From Eutypella sp. D-1 (Eukaryota > Ascomycota > Sordariomycetes > Xylariales > Diatrypaceae), in NCBI GenBank assembly GCA_023313575.1, contig JAJTTP010000002.1, positions 1,364,001 through 1,428,000 on the forward strand: 64,000 bases of DNA, in the 5' to 3' direction. Position 1 is the stretch's first letter. The number at the start of each line of letters is the position of its first letter. The notes below the pieces were generated by a model that searched no databases, was not told the origin of the DNA, and saw only the letters and a program-made list of their open reading frames with translations. Positions 48,101 through 59,718 of the stretch are shown piece by piece. The position numbers were made by a program, and so were the translations under genes.

Positions 48101-48687
48101 CTCCCTGAAGGCGGTTCCAGCACCATTTCAGGACCCCACAGACAACCTATACCATATTAATACCCGAGATGCGCGATTCCCTGCTGTCTCGGACGATATC
48201 ATTGCATACATACCATAGGTTCTACCATGCGAAGCTCCTGAGCTAGGGGCTCGCCAGTCAATGGTGGTTGGAGGCCATCGTTGAAGAAGTGGCGAATGAA
48301 ATTGCGCACAGCGCTGGGATCAGACGTAGGACGAAATGGTAAAAGTAGGAAAGGAAGATCGAGGCCTAGATATTGCGACAGGGTAGAGTTAGCTCATGGT
48401 TCTCCGCGAGTGACCACCAAGCAAGCGCACATGAGTGCTGGGAATTCTAGGAATTCTAGGAATTCACTATAGTCAAGTAATCACATACCCCGTGACTTCA
48501 GCTCCTCAGTACTGCGTCTAATGAGTTCCTGCACCTCCTCTGGCTCGACATTTTGGCGGGTATATGCGTCATCCCATCGAGGTTTCTTGGGCAATTGGTG
48601 GGTGAGAGACTCGAGGTTTGCATTTTTCTTAGACTTGGCCTTTCCTGAGCCGTCTTTGGACCTTATCCGGGAGAATATGCTGGGCAT
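45190..48687 (-). CDS. MSB1: Morphogenesis protein Msb1 (Msb1/Mug8 domain)
   Basis: Adaptor of polarised growth. In yeast Msb1 links Cdc42/Rho1 GTPases and formin-type machinery at the growing cortex, and filamentous-fungal homologues act at hyphal tips. Five exons: 48489-48687, 48214-48365, 47767-48146, 45342-47707 and 45190-45284 (introns 123, 67, 59 and 57 nt), giving 1,063 residues. The N-terminal Msb1/Mug8 domain (about residues 20-450) is clear: DDAYTRQNVEPEEVQELI, LPFLLLPFRPTSDPSAVRNF, VVCGVLKWCWNRLQGGV, ARSKIIFDFFDLLSAVAAHG and AADATSHLFFAYLRSLSPGQ. The second half is disordered, rich in Pro, Glu and Lys, with a basic GGGFRKLFGRKNRS patch. A final exon supplies the conserved ESRVARIKARVAELTGNMEG helix that the long open frame misses. 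Every splice restores a conserved reading. Confidence 0.93.
48441..48466. repeat. 9-bp tandem repeat (GGAATTCTA) in MSB1 intron 1
   Basis: Nearly three copies lie just inside intron 1 (48366-48488), about 20 nt from the donor; an imperfect spacer expansion with no coding effect. Confidence 0.75.
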
Positions 48688-51600
48688 CGTGGCTGGCTCT
48701 CAATATGTCGCTGACCTCGGGAAGGTAACTTATTTAGTGCCTAAAGCTTCTGTCAGACTGTCGGATCAGATTAGATTAGTATGGTGTCGCGATGGCGTGA
48801 GGAAAAGCCCGTAAATCCTGCGGGTTGTGAAGAATCGCGTTGGCGACAACGAATCCCGGCTCGAACACGAACGCGGGCGACAAACTCAGAATTGCGTTAC
48901 GGAAGACAAGATAAGAAAAGTAGGTGTCCAAAAGGCGATCTGGATCAGGGTCAGGGTAGTTAAGCGTGGCGCAAAGGGCAAAGGATGTGGAGAGTGGGGA
49001 TTGCATATGAAGTACATAAAAGTAAATAATAAAATTAGCAAAAATAATAGTTAATTTCAGAATGATAATGGGAACGGTCGCATAGTACTACCTCTCCTAA
49101 GTACCTGATAGCGAGTTGCAGCTCTGAAACCGGAGCGAAGGCGATAATAAAACGAGACTACCTAGTAGAGAGTAGTAGAGTGTGCTGCTGCTATGTATGT
49201 ACGGAGGAGTGGTTGAGTAGTTGGCGCCAAACAGACAGGGAGGCCAGACAGGTAGGTGGAGGACAAGACGGGGGGAACGAGGACAGGACAGACGGCGCTA
49301 TAGGTTCCGTATGTAGACTTGGCTGATGGATATGATATGTTCCAAGGGTTTTCCTCCCTAGGGCGCCGCCCCTCCTCCCAAATCCACGTTGTATACTAGG
49401 TAGGTGAAAATATGCCCATATAATATATGCCAATTACGAATATGTGTATGCGTATACGTATGCATGTATGCGTGTATGTATGCGCGTATCATTTACATAT
49501 ACCTATATAAATGATGCAGCATAGATAGGATAGGATGGGCTGGATGGAAGGGGGGCGGAGCATCATCCAATGAATGATGACTATCTAGGTATGAAGGATA
49601 GAATGTACGGAGAAGCGAATGAAAAGGACCAGCGACATGTTATGCAAGCTACCAGATACCGGAATAATCGACATAATCGACGAAAAGCAGGATTTCGCTT
49701 ACATAGGAGGCGAGAGATAGGTTCAAGGAAAGGGAGACCAGGGGAAATATACTAGTGAAGCGAGTATAGAATAAGAAGTGTCTATCACGAACCTGATTAG
49801 CTCCGAAAATGGAGGAGAATTTCCAACAATTTGCGAAGTAACGTTGGCGGCGGGCGATGACGATGATGATGGTGGTGGTGGGCGGAACAGATCGCAAGAG
49901 AACTCAGAAAGGGAGGGGGGAGAAGAGACCTAAAGGGCTAAAAAGTAATAACGAAAGAATAATGGAATGAAATAATTCAGGGGTCCCGGCTTCTTATCTT
50001 CCCGCTCTTTCTTTACATACAAGTTCCAGGTTTTATATGAAATTACAACTGTAGGTCCACGGCTGTGTGTGTGTGATGGGAATATCCCGAATGATATTGT
50101 GTACTTGATAATGAGAGTGAATGTGTGTGTATATGTGTGTAAGGTGCGACAGCAGACCAGATCAGACCGCTGATTACCGATTCTGGCGATTAAAAGAATT
50201 AAGATATAGAATAAGTATGATGTGTTTGAAGTTACTCAATGTGCGAAGATGGCAATCAATGTACGGGAAAATCAATGGAAATGTTCAAATTTTCAACTTT
50301 AGAACGAAGGTTGATTTATTACTTGAATGTAGGTATTGTAGGAAGAGAAATAAAAATGATATGAAATAAAGTTCTACTACGTCCACCCATGGATATGGAT
50401 GGATAGCTCTCGTTATCCGTCCATCTTTCCTTCCCAAGCCCATTGCTGTTGTCCTTAGGAAATAATTGATACTACCTACAAAGTACATACCCTACTTTGG
50501 TACTTGATCATTTCCGTCCTAGTGGCTTAAGGGTACCTGAGGAAGTGGGCAGAAGAAGTTGCACCTACTTACTTAAAGGTAATTACTCTTAATTAGCTGC
50601 TCAGGTTCCAACTGTTCCAGTCAAGGGTTCCAACGTGATAGTGACATCTTAGGTAGCGTCGACATGTACTTTAGGTAAAGTAGGTTGTATCAGGCAGTCA
50701 GGGTATCAGGGTATCGGACCTTGGTATCAGTGTCCACGGGTACACCCAACTGGCTTTCACCACACAAGCACCACCAACCAGCAATCAGGTATGGATAGTA
50801 GATAGAAGTACATTACTTAGGTATGTAAGTAGTAATTGAATTGATGTGGTAAAGATTTCTTCCCCTCCAATAATTACCTAAAGAAAAGAGGAAGAGAAAA
50901 AAATTCCTGCACCCTGCAAACCTGCGCGCTGCACCTTGATATTCGTCTGGGATTTTGTACATCCTTGAACATCCCGGCAGCAGCCACTCAAGTACTCAAA
51001 CAGCTTGCAGGGGTTATCCCAGCACTCGGCTCCCCGACCCAATTACATAGTAATTTCCAAATCGGGACATGCCTCGCTAGGGTGGATGTGGTTCAGTGTG
51101 GCAGAGTGGGGCGTCCAAGTCCTTCCCGCATCTCAGCAGACTCCCAAAGCGCCAATACCTAACACCACCATCCAAAATCTACAGTAACTAGTCCAGTATG
51201 TACGAAGTATGATACCCAGGATGTGCGTGCACCCACCATCTGCATCCACGCGAACCCACAGACGGCATCTGAGCACCCAAGCCAGCGAGTACATAGTTCC
51301 AGGTAGTCGGTTAACATCTTCTTGGAAATCCAAAAGATCCAGGAAGTTCTCGTCGTTGTTTAGACGTTGCTACTAATACACATATACACCGAGCCAACCC
51401 GGTGATCGGTGACTTCGATTCTTGCCAATACCAATATCTAGGTCTCTATCATCGTCTCGAGGTTTCTTTCGCCTTCCTTTTTGCCCTTACTTCTCTCCAG
51501 GCCGGGGAAAATCGTACGTGGAGACGAAGACCCCGTGCATAACTCCCCCAATCCGTACGTGCAGTCCCACAGCGGCAGCATCCTCACACCACATATAGAT

Positions 51601-54600
51601 AGGTCTAACCAGATGTGGTCCTCGACTGTCTGTCTGTCTCTCTATCTCGAAACGCACGAGGCAGGACGAGGCTGAAAGTTCGCTAACGATAGTAAACCCC
51701 GCGGAGATTAGAGTGCATAGAAAAAAAAGCAAAAGGAACAGGTCTGCACATCTAGTCCCCACGCCTTTCCCCCCAACCCTCTTTGCCTCTCTCTCGCCCC
51801 CAAGAGTATACGGCCCTAAAGCCACGTCCGAGAAAGAACTGCCTATAGCTGCCGCACGAGAAACAACTCACCCGGCGAAGGAGAAGGAGCCGGGGATCTC
51901 ATCGATATGACGGCCGGACTGCGAAAACACTACCCGCAACGCCGAAACGCGCATAGCACATCGCATCTTACATGCTGGCATCGATTCGGAGAGCTCAAGA
52001 TCTCTTTGATAGTGAAATCCAAAATGAGTTCTACCGTTTTATACTTCAGTTGTAGGCCTTTCTCGCGAAGTTTCAGTCAAGTTATCTGAATATACTTGTC
52101 CCCTGTGCTTTTCTTTCTTCATTTTTTTGTCTCTCATAGTCAGTTCAGCTATTGTATGCGGGCATAGACAGGCATAGACATGCATACAACGTCCTATGTA
52201 AGCCGCGGCCGCGATTACCTGTGGCGGCGGGAGTGTCGCAGCTCAAGGTTACATCCGTCACACACCACGCAACCACACAGGCGCACCACCCACACAACCA
52301 CTCATACCCACGTAGAACCCGGGACACTCGACCAATTTAAAAAGCCATCAGGTCCCTCGCAATGCACAAAGGGGAATAGGGGGCGGGCGTGCCTGGGCAC
52401 ACCACACGCACACAAGGCGGAATTGGGGGGGATCTGCCTGCAGCTGTACAGTGGCTGCGGCGCCATCGCAACTGCCATCCCAACCAAACCTGCATATGCA
52501 GGACAGTTGGACAAGTCGACATTGCCTTATTACCACCCTTACCCGTTGGGCCACGATAACTGACCGGCCGGCGAGACGGAGAAGGAAATAAAGGATGTCC
52601 GGTACCATAAGGGAACTTCTACTGATCTGGACTTCATAGCATGGCAAGATTCATTACCCCAACGAGTTGTGCAACAATGGATGAGGCAAGGTAACTATGT
52701 CTTACTTAACCTTCAGATCCCACAATCGTACTTTCATTATCACTCTCATTCGAAACCCCTTTGAGCAGGTATTTTTCCGACGCAATCTCTTAATCTGGCC
52801 GCAACGGACGCTCGGTCTATGCCCGTACCCGTCACGGCACGGCGCAGTGCGACGCAGTTCTGAATCAAACCCACGGACGGGGGGTAACCATACATACACA
52901 CACATGGCCGGCCCACGTACACACGGAGCAACTTAGGCAGGAGACGAGGAGATAACATTGACTATATATGATTTAATATCGTCAATTTTTCCTCAATAGC
53001 TAAATCCTAAACGAAGCCGCCCGGTAAGGGAGGTGAGCGCTTGGCTGGCTGCTTTTCGGTATTGGGGCTGAAGAGTTAGTTCTCGTCCCCGAACCCAGAA
53101 GAACGACGTTTAATCTATTATTGCTACGAGAAAGATGAGATGCCAAGAGCTGGGAAAGGACATGAGGGCAGCCACTTGGCAATCGTGGCTCCACTAACTA
53201 CGTCCCTCCCCCCTTTTTATTCTTTTGATTATTATTCCTTTTTTTTTGTTCCTTTCCTCAGCCCAATCGCTGCCAGCACAGCATAACCCTGCATAAGAGC
53301 AAAAGGGCAAGCATGGGTTCACCAAATTCTCAAACTGGGAAAGGGAGAAATAGGGAACTAACATTAACCAATCGTCCACAACCTATCCCCTCCCCCCCGT
53401 CCTCCCGGGAGTCCGTGTCCACTTACCTAGGTATGCTACGTGGCGCTGCATGGCGATCCCCCTCGACTAAATCTGCCCGACGCGCAGCAGGCTGTGCGGG
53501 GTACACTGCCTACCTTTATTTCTATGGCTTCTCGTGCTGTGGTTCATCGTCTGCCCCCCGCCTCGCGCTTCAGTCCGACAGGTATACGACGAAGATATCA
53601 AGGTGTCGTCGCACCCGACGCGGCGCAACGCGGCGCCGATGACCGAGATCAGCTGCCTTGATCTGAGTAACTGGATCGTCGTCCGATGACCAATTTGGGG
53701 AGACAGACAGAAAGAGGGGGGGGGGGAGACTCTTGTTCTCATCCTCGCTTTTCTGAACCCTTACAGATTGGACCCGACCTCATAGCACTCTGGGAAGCAA
53801 CAACACCCATCCCATCCCCTTTACATTAACTAGGTATTCTACCCACGCCACCTGCATAATAGCCCCCCGAACACCAGACTCCCCACCCCAATGTCCATGC
53901 AAAGCGTCGGCATGATTAAAACAACCAATAACCTACGTCAAGACGAGGCAGAGGAGAGAGAAATCCCGGGGGCTTCCGTTCCTCGTGCGGCGTACAGAAC
54001 TCGGGACTCGGGAAAGAGAAGAAGTGGGGAAAGGGGGTAGAATATCTATCTATGCATATATGTGCACATGCACATACATATAGGGGGGGGGAGGGGCCCT
54101 ACCCGCTTCCGTCCTGTGCAACTCATCGCGTGTTTTAAGTAAAGTAAAAAATTCCCTATCGGCCAGCCTCCACTCGGCATCGGCTCCGAACTACCAGGAG
54201 GAATGATGGGGATGAGGCATCTCCCGCCCCGGGCCAGCTTGCTCGCACATACAATAGTTCCACAGCGCTGGTAGTATAGGGAGGGGAGGGAATGCGCCGC
54301 ATCTCAATGCAGATCGCGGGGGAGGGTTCACGGGACCAACCAACCTACTTGCTTGCCGCGGCAACACTTCCACGGGGCTTGTCGTGCAAGGTTCGCCAAC
54401 GTTGTGATCTCGTCATATGGGCACGGTGACTTTTTTTCCCGGGCATCGTTCGGTATTAACTATGCACGTCTCTACTACCAACAACAACGCATGCGACGCG
54501 TAAGCTCCGGCCAGCCAAGAGAGAAGCCCGCCCCCGGAGCATGACTCCGCTCTCGTTTGATATTCGAGTGTTAGGTTTGCTGTTCCACTCCCAATCCGCC

Positions 54601-55051
54601 TACGTGCTTTCCTTTCCAAACCACCTGCAAGTAACATAAAAAAAGTCGATCGAACATGCACACATTTTATATCCCTTTCTAAACGTACATACATACATGA
54701 TCGAAAAACCATGCCCGCCCGTCCGTCCTGTTCCCTCAGCGAACGCAAGCAGAAGGAAAAGGAGGAAACAAGACAGCTTAGCCCTGACCTGACCTGACCT
54801 ATTCTCTCTGATGCTTCGTGCTTTATTCAATGTGACCAGCAAATCCCGATGGAAGCCTTATAGCGTACTCGAGATGTAGAAAAGAAAAGATCCAGAGAAG
54901 AAACACCCGAGCGCCTGACCTTTTTTTGTTGCTGCAGAAACCGTCTTCGACCTCTCGAAAGCTTCCCGGTTTGCAAAAAAGACCACTTTCTCGATGCGAT
55001 CTTTTCGACGATAGTGCCCAGGAGGCGAGGAAGGGGAAAGAGGGCTACCGC
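48688..55051. other. Long gene-poor interval upstream of MSB1
   Basis: About 6.4 kb with no supportable gene. It contains GTATGC/GTATAC-rich sequence at 49.43-49.50 kb, TAGGTA motifs at 50.5-50.7 kb, a palindrome core at 53424-53433, and several purine- or pyrimidine-rich tracts. All open frames are under 150 codons and overlap on both strands. The first few hundred bases are the MSB1 promoter. Confidence 0.5.
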
Positions 55052-56599
55052 TCACTTGGCCTCTTCCTCCTCCTTCTCCTTCTCCTTCTCCTCCTTCCCC
55101 GCACCCTTCTCCTTGTCTTCCTTCTTCGTCTCCGCTTCCGCTTCCGCTTCCTCCTTCTCCTCGTCCTCTTCCTTCTTCTCCGCCTCGTCCGCCTTCGGAG
55201 CCGTGCCCTCCTCTCCCTGCTTTTCCAGTATCTCGCTCTTCTCCTCGCCCTTGCTGCTCTTGCTCTTGCCTTCGCTAGGCTCGGACTCCTCGACCTTACC
55301 TACTGCGACGACGGGAGGTGCCACGGCAGCAGCATCAGCCGCCGCAGCCGCCGCCTCTAGCTCATCGTCATCGATGCCGTCGTCGTCGAGATCGTCATCC
55401 TTCCCTTTCTTGTCTTTCTTCTTATCTGTGTCCCTCGCTTCTTTTGAAGTGGGCTTCGCCTTTCCCGCAGTCTGCCCCGAAGGCGTGGAGGGTGCGGTGC
55501 CGGGCTTGGCCGGCGCCGCGGCACCGGTACTGGCGGTGGGCTTTGGGGCGGGGTGAAGGTCCCAGTCGATGACGCCGTCCTCGCCGTAGCGGGTGACGAG
55601 CCATTCATTGGCCTTGCGGAAGTGGCCGCAGTCGAAGAATCCGCGAGAGGCGCTGAGGGGGCTGGGGTGAACGCTCTGGAGGACGAGGTGGCGGGCGCGG
55701 TCGACCTTCTGGACACGCTTGCCGGCGGGGGTGCCCCAGGCCAGGAAGACGACGCCGCGGGTGCGGCGCTGGGCGACGACGTCGATGACGCGCTGTGTGA
55801 AGCGTTCCCAGCCGCGATTCGCGTGCGAGTTGGCGTCGTGCGCCCGCACTGTCAGGCACGTGTTCAGCATCAGCACCCCGCGCTCCGCCCAAGGGGTCAG
55901 CAGGCCTCCGTTATTCGGCGGTGCCCGGAACCCCGGGTAGTCCCGCCGCAGCGCCGCGTACATGTTGCGTAGCGACGGCGGCGCAGGCGTTGGCGGCCGC
56001 ACGCTGAACGCCAACCCGTGCGCCTGGTTCACATTGTGGTACGGGTCCTGGCCTAGGATCACGCATTTGACGTTGTGGAAGGGGGTGTGACGGGACCTGT
56101 CGGAAGAGAGAATGAGCGGTAAGTCAACTGAGCAACGTCACGGGGTAGTACTAGCGATGGGAATATAGACGTTAGGGAGGGAGGGTGCTGCTGCATACCA
56201 AGAGTATATGTCCTCCCTAGGTGGAAAGATCTTCTTGCCCTGGCCGGCCTCGCGGTCTAGGAACTTCTTGAGCTCGAGAAATTGAGGTGTAACGATCTCG
56301 TCGCGCAGGACAGCCAGCCAGCTAGGGTCGAGGGTCTCGATCTCGAGCGAGAGAAACTGACGCTGCTCGGGGGTCAGGCTGGCGACCCACTTGTCCTTGT
56401 CAAACTTGATGGCGGGAGCAGCTGGAGCCGTTGCGGAGCTTGTAGGGGTGGTGCCAGTGGAGGTGGAGTTGGATGTGGTGGAAGGCTTCGGCGCCCCAAA
56501 GAAGGAGGTGATGCTCGAGTTCACCTTGGGCTTCTTGTTCGCGTTCGAGTCGCCGGCGGACAGGGCGCCGGCGTCGGTCTTCCGCTTCGCGCTCGACAT
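55052..56599 (-). CDS. UNG1: Uracil-DNA glycosylase with long charged C-terminal tail
   Basis: Removes uracil from DNA at the start of base excision repair. Exon 1 56199-56599, exon 2 55052-56096, intron 56097-56198 (102 nt; GTATGC donor, GACAG acceptor), giving 481 residues. The N-terminus has a basic nuclear signal (NKKPKV, 21-26) and a degenerate PCNA-binding box ending Ile-Thr-Ser-Phe-Phe (30-34). Family-1 motifs: the water-activating loop GQDPYHN (Asp151), LLTPWAERGVLMLNTCLTVR (about 199-219), and the minor-groove loop HPSPLSA (His277). The enzyme normally ends near IDWDL (about residue 312). Here about 169 further residues follow, rich in Lys, Glu, Asp and Ala (DDDLDDDGIDDDELE and a final KEKEKEEEE stretch). 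The upstream DNA is open in frame for about 100 codons without an ATG and looks like a mitochondrial presequence (see findings). Confidence 0.94.
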
Positions 56600-56841
56600 G
56601 GTGATGGGTCGGGACCTGAGTGCGGCCGGTGATAGCCTCCGTGCAGGTAGTTCGCCACAGGTAGCGAGTCTAACAATGATAGACCGTGCAGTCGCGGCAG
56701 TGGAAGAGGAGTAGCGGTACGAGAAGCGGAAAAGGGGGTATGTCGTAGAGAGGAGGTAGCGTGGGGACGTAATGGTGAAGAAATGCTCAATCAATCTCAA
56801 CGGCTTGCCTTTTGATAATGAAGGAGGGAGGCTATACCAAG

Positions 56842-56861
56842 TATATATATATATATATATA
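56842..56861. repeat. (TA)10 microsatellite
   Basis: Ten TA units about 245 bp upstream of the UNG1 start codon. Confidence 0.9.
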
Positions 56862-57298
56862 CCAACTATACCACTATACCAGAAGCTTGAAGTTGAACAA
56901 TTGATGTCCACGGGTATGGGGATGGTAACTAAGTGGGAAAGGGGGAGAGGAAGCCCGGTAAGACGGTAGACCCTTTTTCCTTTTTGTATGGGGTAGACAA
57001 TTGACTAGACGGGGACTAAGACGAGAGCAATTGATCTCCTAAATGGAAGTTAAACGAGAGGCTGACGAAAAGTCCTAGAAATGGCAAGGGTTGAAGGAAG
57101 TTCAAAGAGGTCCGTGATGCGGCTTTCCAGGGTTGTTTACTACAGTATGTGTATGGAGTATGGGCCAGTAGTTATGGGTTTGTACGGAGTGGACGGATAA
57201 CTAATGATTTGTTAAATGCGGGTTTGCTTTTTCGGGGGGTGGAAACGCGTTTTTAGAGACGCGATTTACCAGGTAGTTGCACTCGACGCGTAAAGTAC

Positions 57299-57310
57299 CT
57301 ACCTAGGTAG
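57299..57310. repeat. 12-bp palindrome CTACCTAGGTAG
   Basis: Perfect inverted repeat with the recurrent ACCTAGGT core, in the UNG1 upstream region. Confidence 0.75.
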
Positions 57311-58242
57311 ATAAGTATCTACTTATGTAATTGTGGAGGCGGGCTTGATAAGACCGGACTTACTCCCTACCTGGTAGCTACTTCATACTTTCGGCTGTAT
57401 CCGCGGACTTCATTTAAGACTTCAAGGAGAGATCAATCATCATCAGCCAGCAAGGTACTTATAGCATGCAATTCCAGGCCCTGCCTAGGCTTGCCTTGTC
57501 GTGTTGTCTAGATTCAAATTCATGAGATGGATGGCAAGGATCACCGACGACGACCTCACTTGCGAATCAAGCCAAACTTGCAATTTCCTGCTTCTCCTTC
57601 GTTCGCATCGGATTGAATTTTCTGTAAACCGGACTACCCCACCTCCCAACTACCAGTACAATTAATTACAGCCAAATTCCTATTAGATATACAAGAACCG
57701 AAGGAGAAAGAAAATAAATACATAGTGATGCTGCACCCTACTCATTTACACGGTAAAGGGTGGGTGAGCTGGCACCAACTAAGCAAGAGACAAGCCTCTC
57801 CTTTTTTTTTTCTTCTTCCGGGGGGGTTATCCTGTCCGTCTATTGAGGTCATCCATGCATTGCATCCGTAATACCTGCGGCTCCCATGATTTGTTTTTAG
57901 GGGGGGGGGTTGAACACCGTCATGACCCCGTGAATCTCAAAAATAATCAACGCATGCATCGTGGGTGTATCGTGTTGGTGTGTGCCGTGCGAGTGCCCTA
58001 GCGGTGCTGTATGCAGGCCAGACCATAGGCCCTCCGCACTTGTCTCGGTCCTAATAAACGAGGTATCTCATGAATCGTCTAAGTCTCAACGCCGGCCAAT
58101 GCATAAAAAGGTACGAAGGAAAGACAATAAGAGGTGGGGGGTTATCGCGAGAGCGAAAAGAGCCAAATCAGGTAGAGTGGGATGAGCGATGCAGGGGGGC
58201 ATTCGTTTGCATGTACAGATGCATGTTGTGAGCGTGAGCGCG

Positions 58243-59718
58243 TCAGGATCTCTTTCTCTCGTCCTCCTCACTCCTCGTCCGCCTCTCGTCCGCCTCGTCA
58301 TCGTGCTTCAACCTCCTCTCCTTCCGCTCGTTCATCGATCTGAAGGCTCGCTTCCCAACCTCGTAGCTGCTGATCATGATGGCGCAGGCTGGCGCCACCT
58401 TAAGGGTTCTGGGGATCCATCCCCGGAAGAGACCGGGCATGCCCTCGGTCGAAAATATGTGCCACAGCAGCCGCGGTATCGACCGCTCCTCTGGGGCCAA
58501 TGTCTTCCCCGTCGACGCCTTGCTAGTCGAATCCCGAAAGACTTGCGTCCTCGTCTTGCCGACGTCAAAAGGCGTCGTCACGAAAGACGCGAATGCGCCC
58601 GACAAAGCGCCCGCCGTGAAGCTGTCCATAACCGTCGCTACGTGGTTCTCCCGACTCTGGGACCTCGACCTAGCTCTCGTTCGGGAGCCGTGTTCGTCCC
58701 TGGTGATGCTACGACCGTGCCGCTCCTCCCGCAGGTCTGTCAGCTTTCCCCGTATCGTCTCGTAGCCCCACCAATACATGCCCGAGAATGGCACGTCTCG
58801 CCATAAGGTCAGAGTCAGACCACGCCACAGAGACCGGTAGCCATGCTCGTGTACCATCTCCCTGATTCCCTTGAACGTATTCGCGACATGACCGGTGGCC
58901 GTCGAGCCGGGAGAAGCTTGCAGCCGTGTCCGGAACAGCTCAATTGGACCGACGGTGGTCGCGGCAAGTATTCGCGCAACGGACCCAGCAACTAGCGGCG
59001 CGTAGTCATCCTTAGTGACTTGATATATCGGGCTCGCCTTGTTGAACCTGAGCCACTCGTAGCCGGTGAAATAGATGATGTTGCCCGGGACGGACATAGC
59101 CAACGTGGGCGACAGGCCCCGCCATAGGGTGGTGAAGCCCTCGTGCCGTGCGATCTTCCTCAAGCCATCGAATGTCGAATTGAAGGTCCTACGCTCGACG
59201 GCGCAGTCCGCCGGTACCGCTGCGCCGGTCGCGGAGGGCCCCATTGGCGCGACGCAGCCTTCGACATTGTTATTCATAAAAAATACCTCTCGGCAGCACG
59301 CGGTAACGCCGAGATTGGAAGGCCGGAAAGCATTCGGGCTAGAAATCGCAAGCTTCTGAATATCAGTGGCAGGTTGTGACGAACCTTGCGACTGCAATCG
59401 CACACGGACAACGTCGAGGGGGGTCACTGTTTGGAGGAAAATAGGGTTAGTATTATTTTCTTATATATTATCCGGGAGGCATAGCAAGGGAAAAAAAAAA
59501 GAACAAAAGAGAGAGAGAGACTCACCAAGTAAAGCGGTTAGTAAGCTACCGGAAATCGCAGAGACCATCTTCTGACCAGCTGGGAGATCCGGAGGGTCGT
59601 CGGCCCCTTCATCCTGGGACGAAAGCATGGTCTCTCCGGCAAATGCGTCCTCGACTCTAGGTCTTCTCAGATATATATCATGGCCTTGGCCAGGTAATGT
59701 CTGTCGTAGAGCGGTCAT
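58243..59718 (-). CDS. MTM1: Mitochondrial carrier Mtm1 / SLC25A39-40 type
   Basis: Inner-membrane carrier. Yeast Mtm1 is needed for manganese loading of Sod2 and Fe-S balance; its animal homologues SLC25A39/40 import glutathione. Exon 1 59526-59718, exon 2 58243-59426, intron 59427-59525 (99 nt), giving 458 residues. The three carrier signatures are present: PLDVVR (67-72, restored across the splice), PIELFR (225-230) and PFDVGK (350-355). Family-specific blocks include TTLWRGLSPTLAMSVPGNIIYFTGYE, SLWRGLTLTLWRDVPFSGMYW and LFRGWIPRTLKVAPACAIMI. The loop after the first signature holds four cysteines (108, 109, 122 and 139), as in the SLC25A39 regulatory loop. A long hydrophilic Arg/Ser-rich loop (about 295-325) and an Arg/Glu-rich tail are extra to the minimal 300-residue carrier. 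Confidence 0.92.

Larger units (their letters stand above)
56600..58242. other. UNG1 promoter and 3' region of the MTM1 gene
   Basis: About 1.6 kb. It contains the UNG1 leader with an in-frame, ATG-less open stretch (to about 56911), a TA microsatellite at 56842-56861, an ACCTAGGT palindrome at 57299-57310, and the presumed 3' UTR of the mitochondrial carrier. No further gene was seen. Confidence 0.55.
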
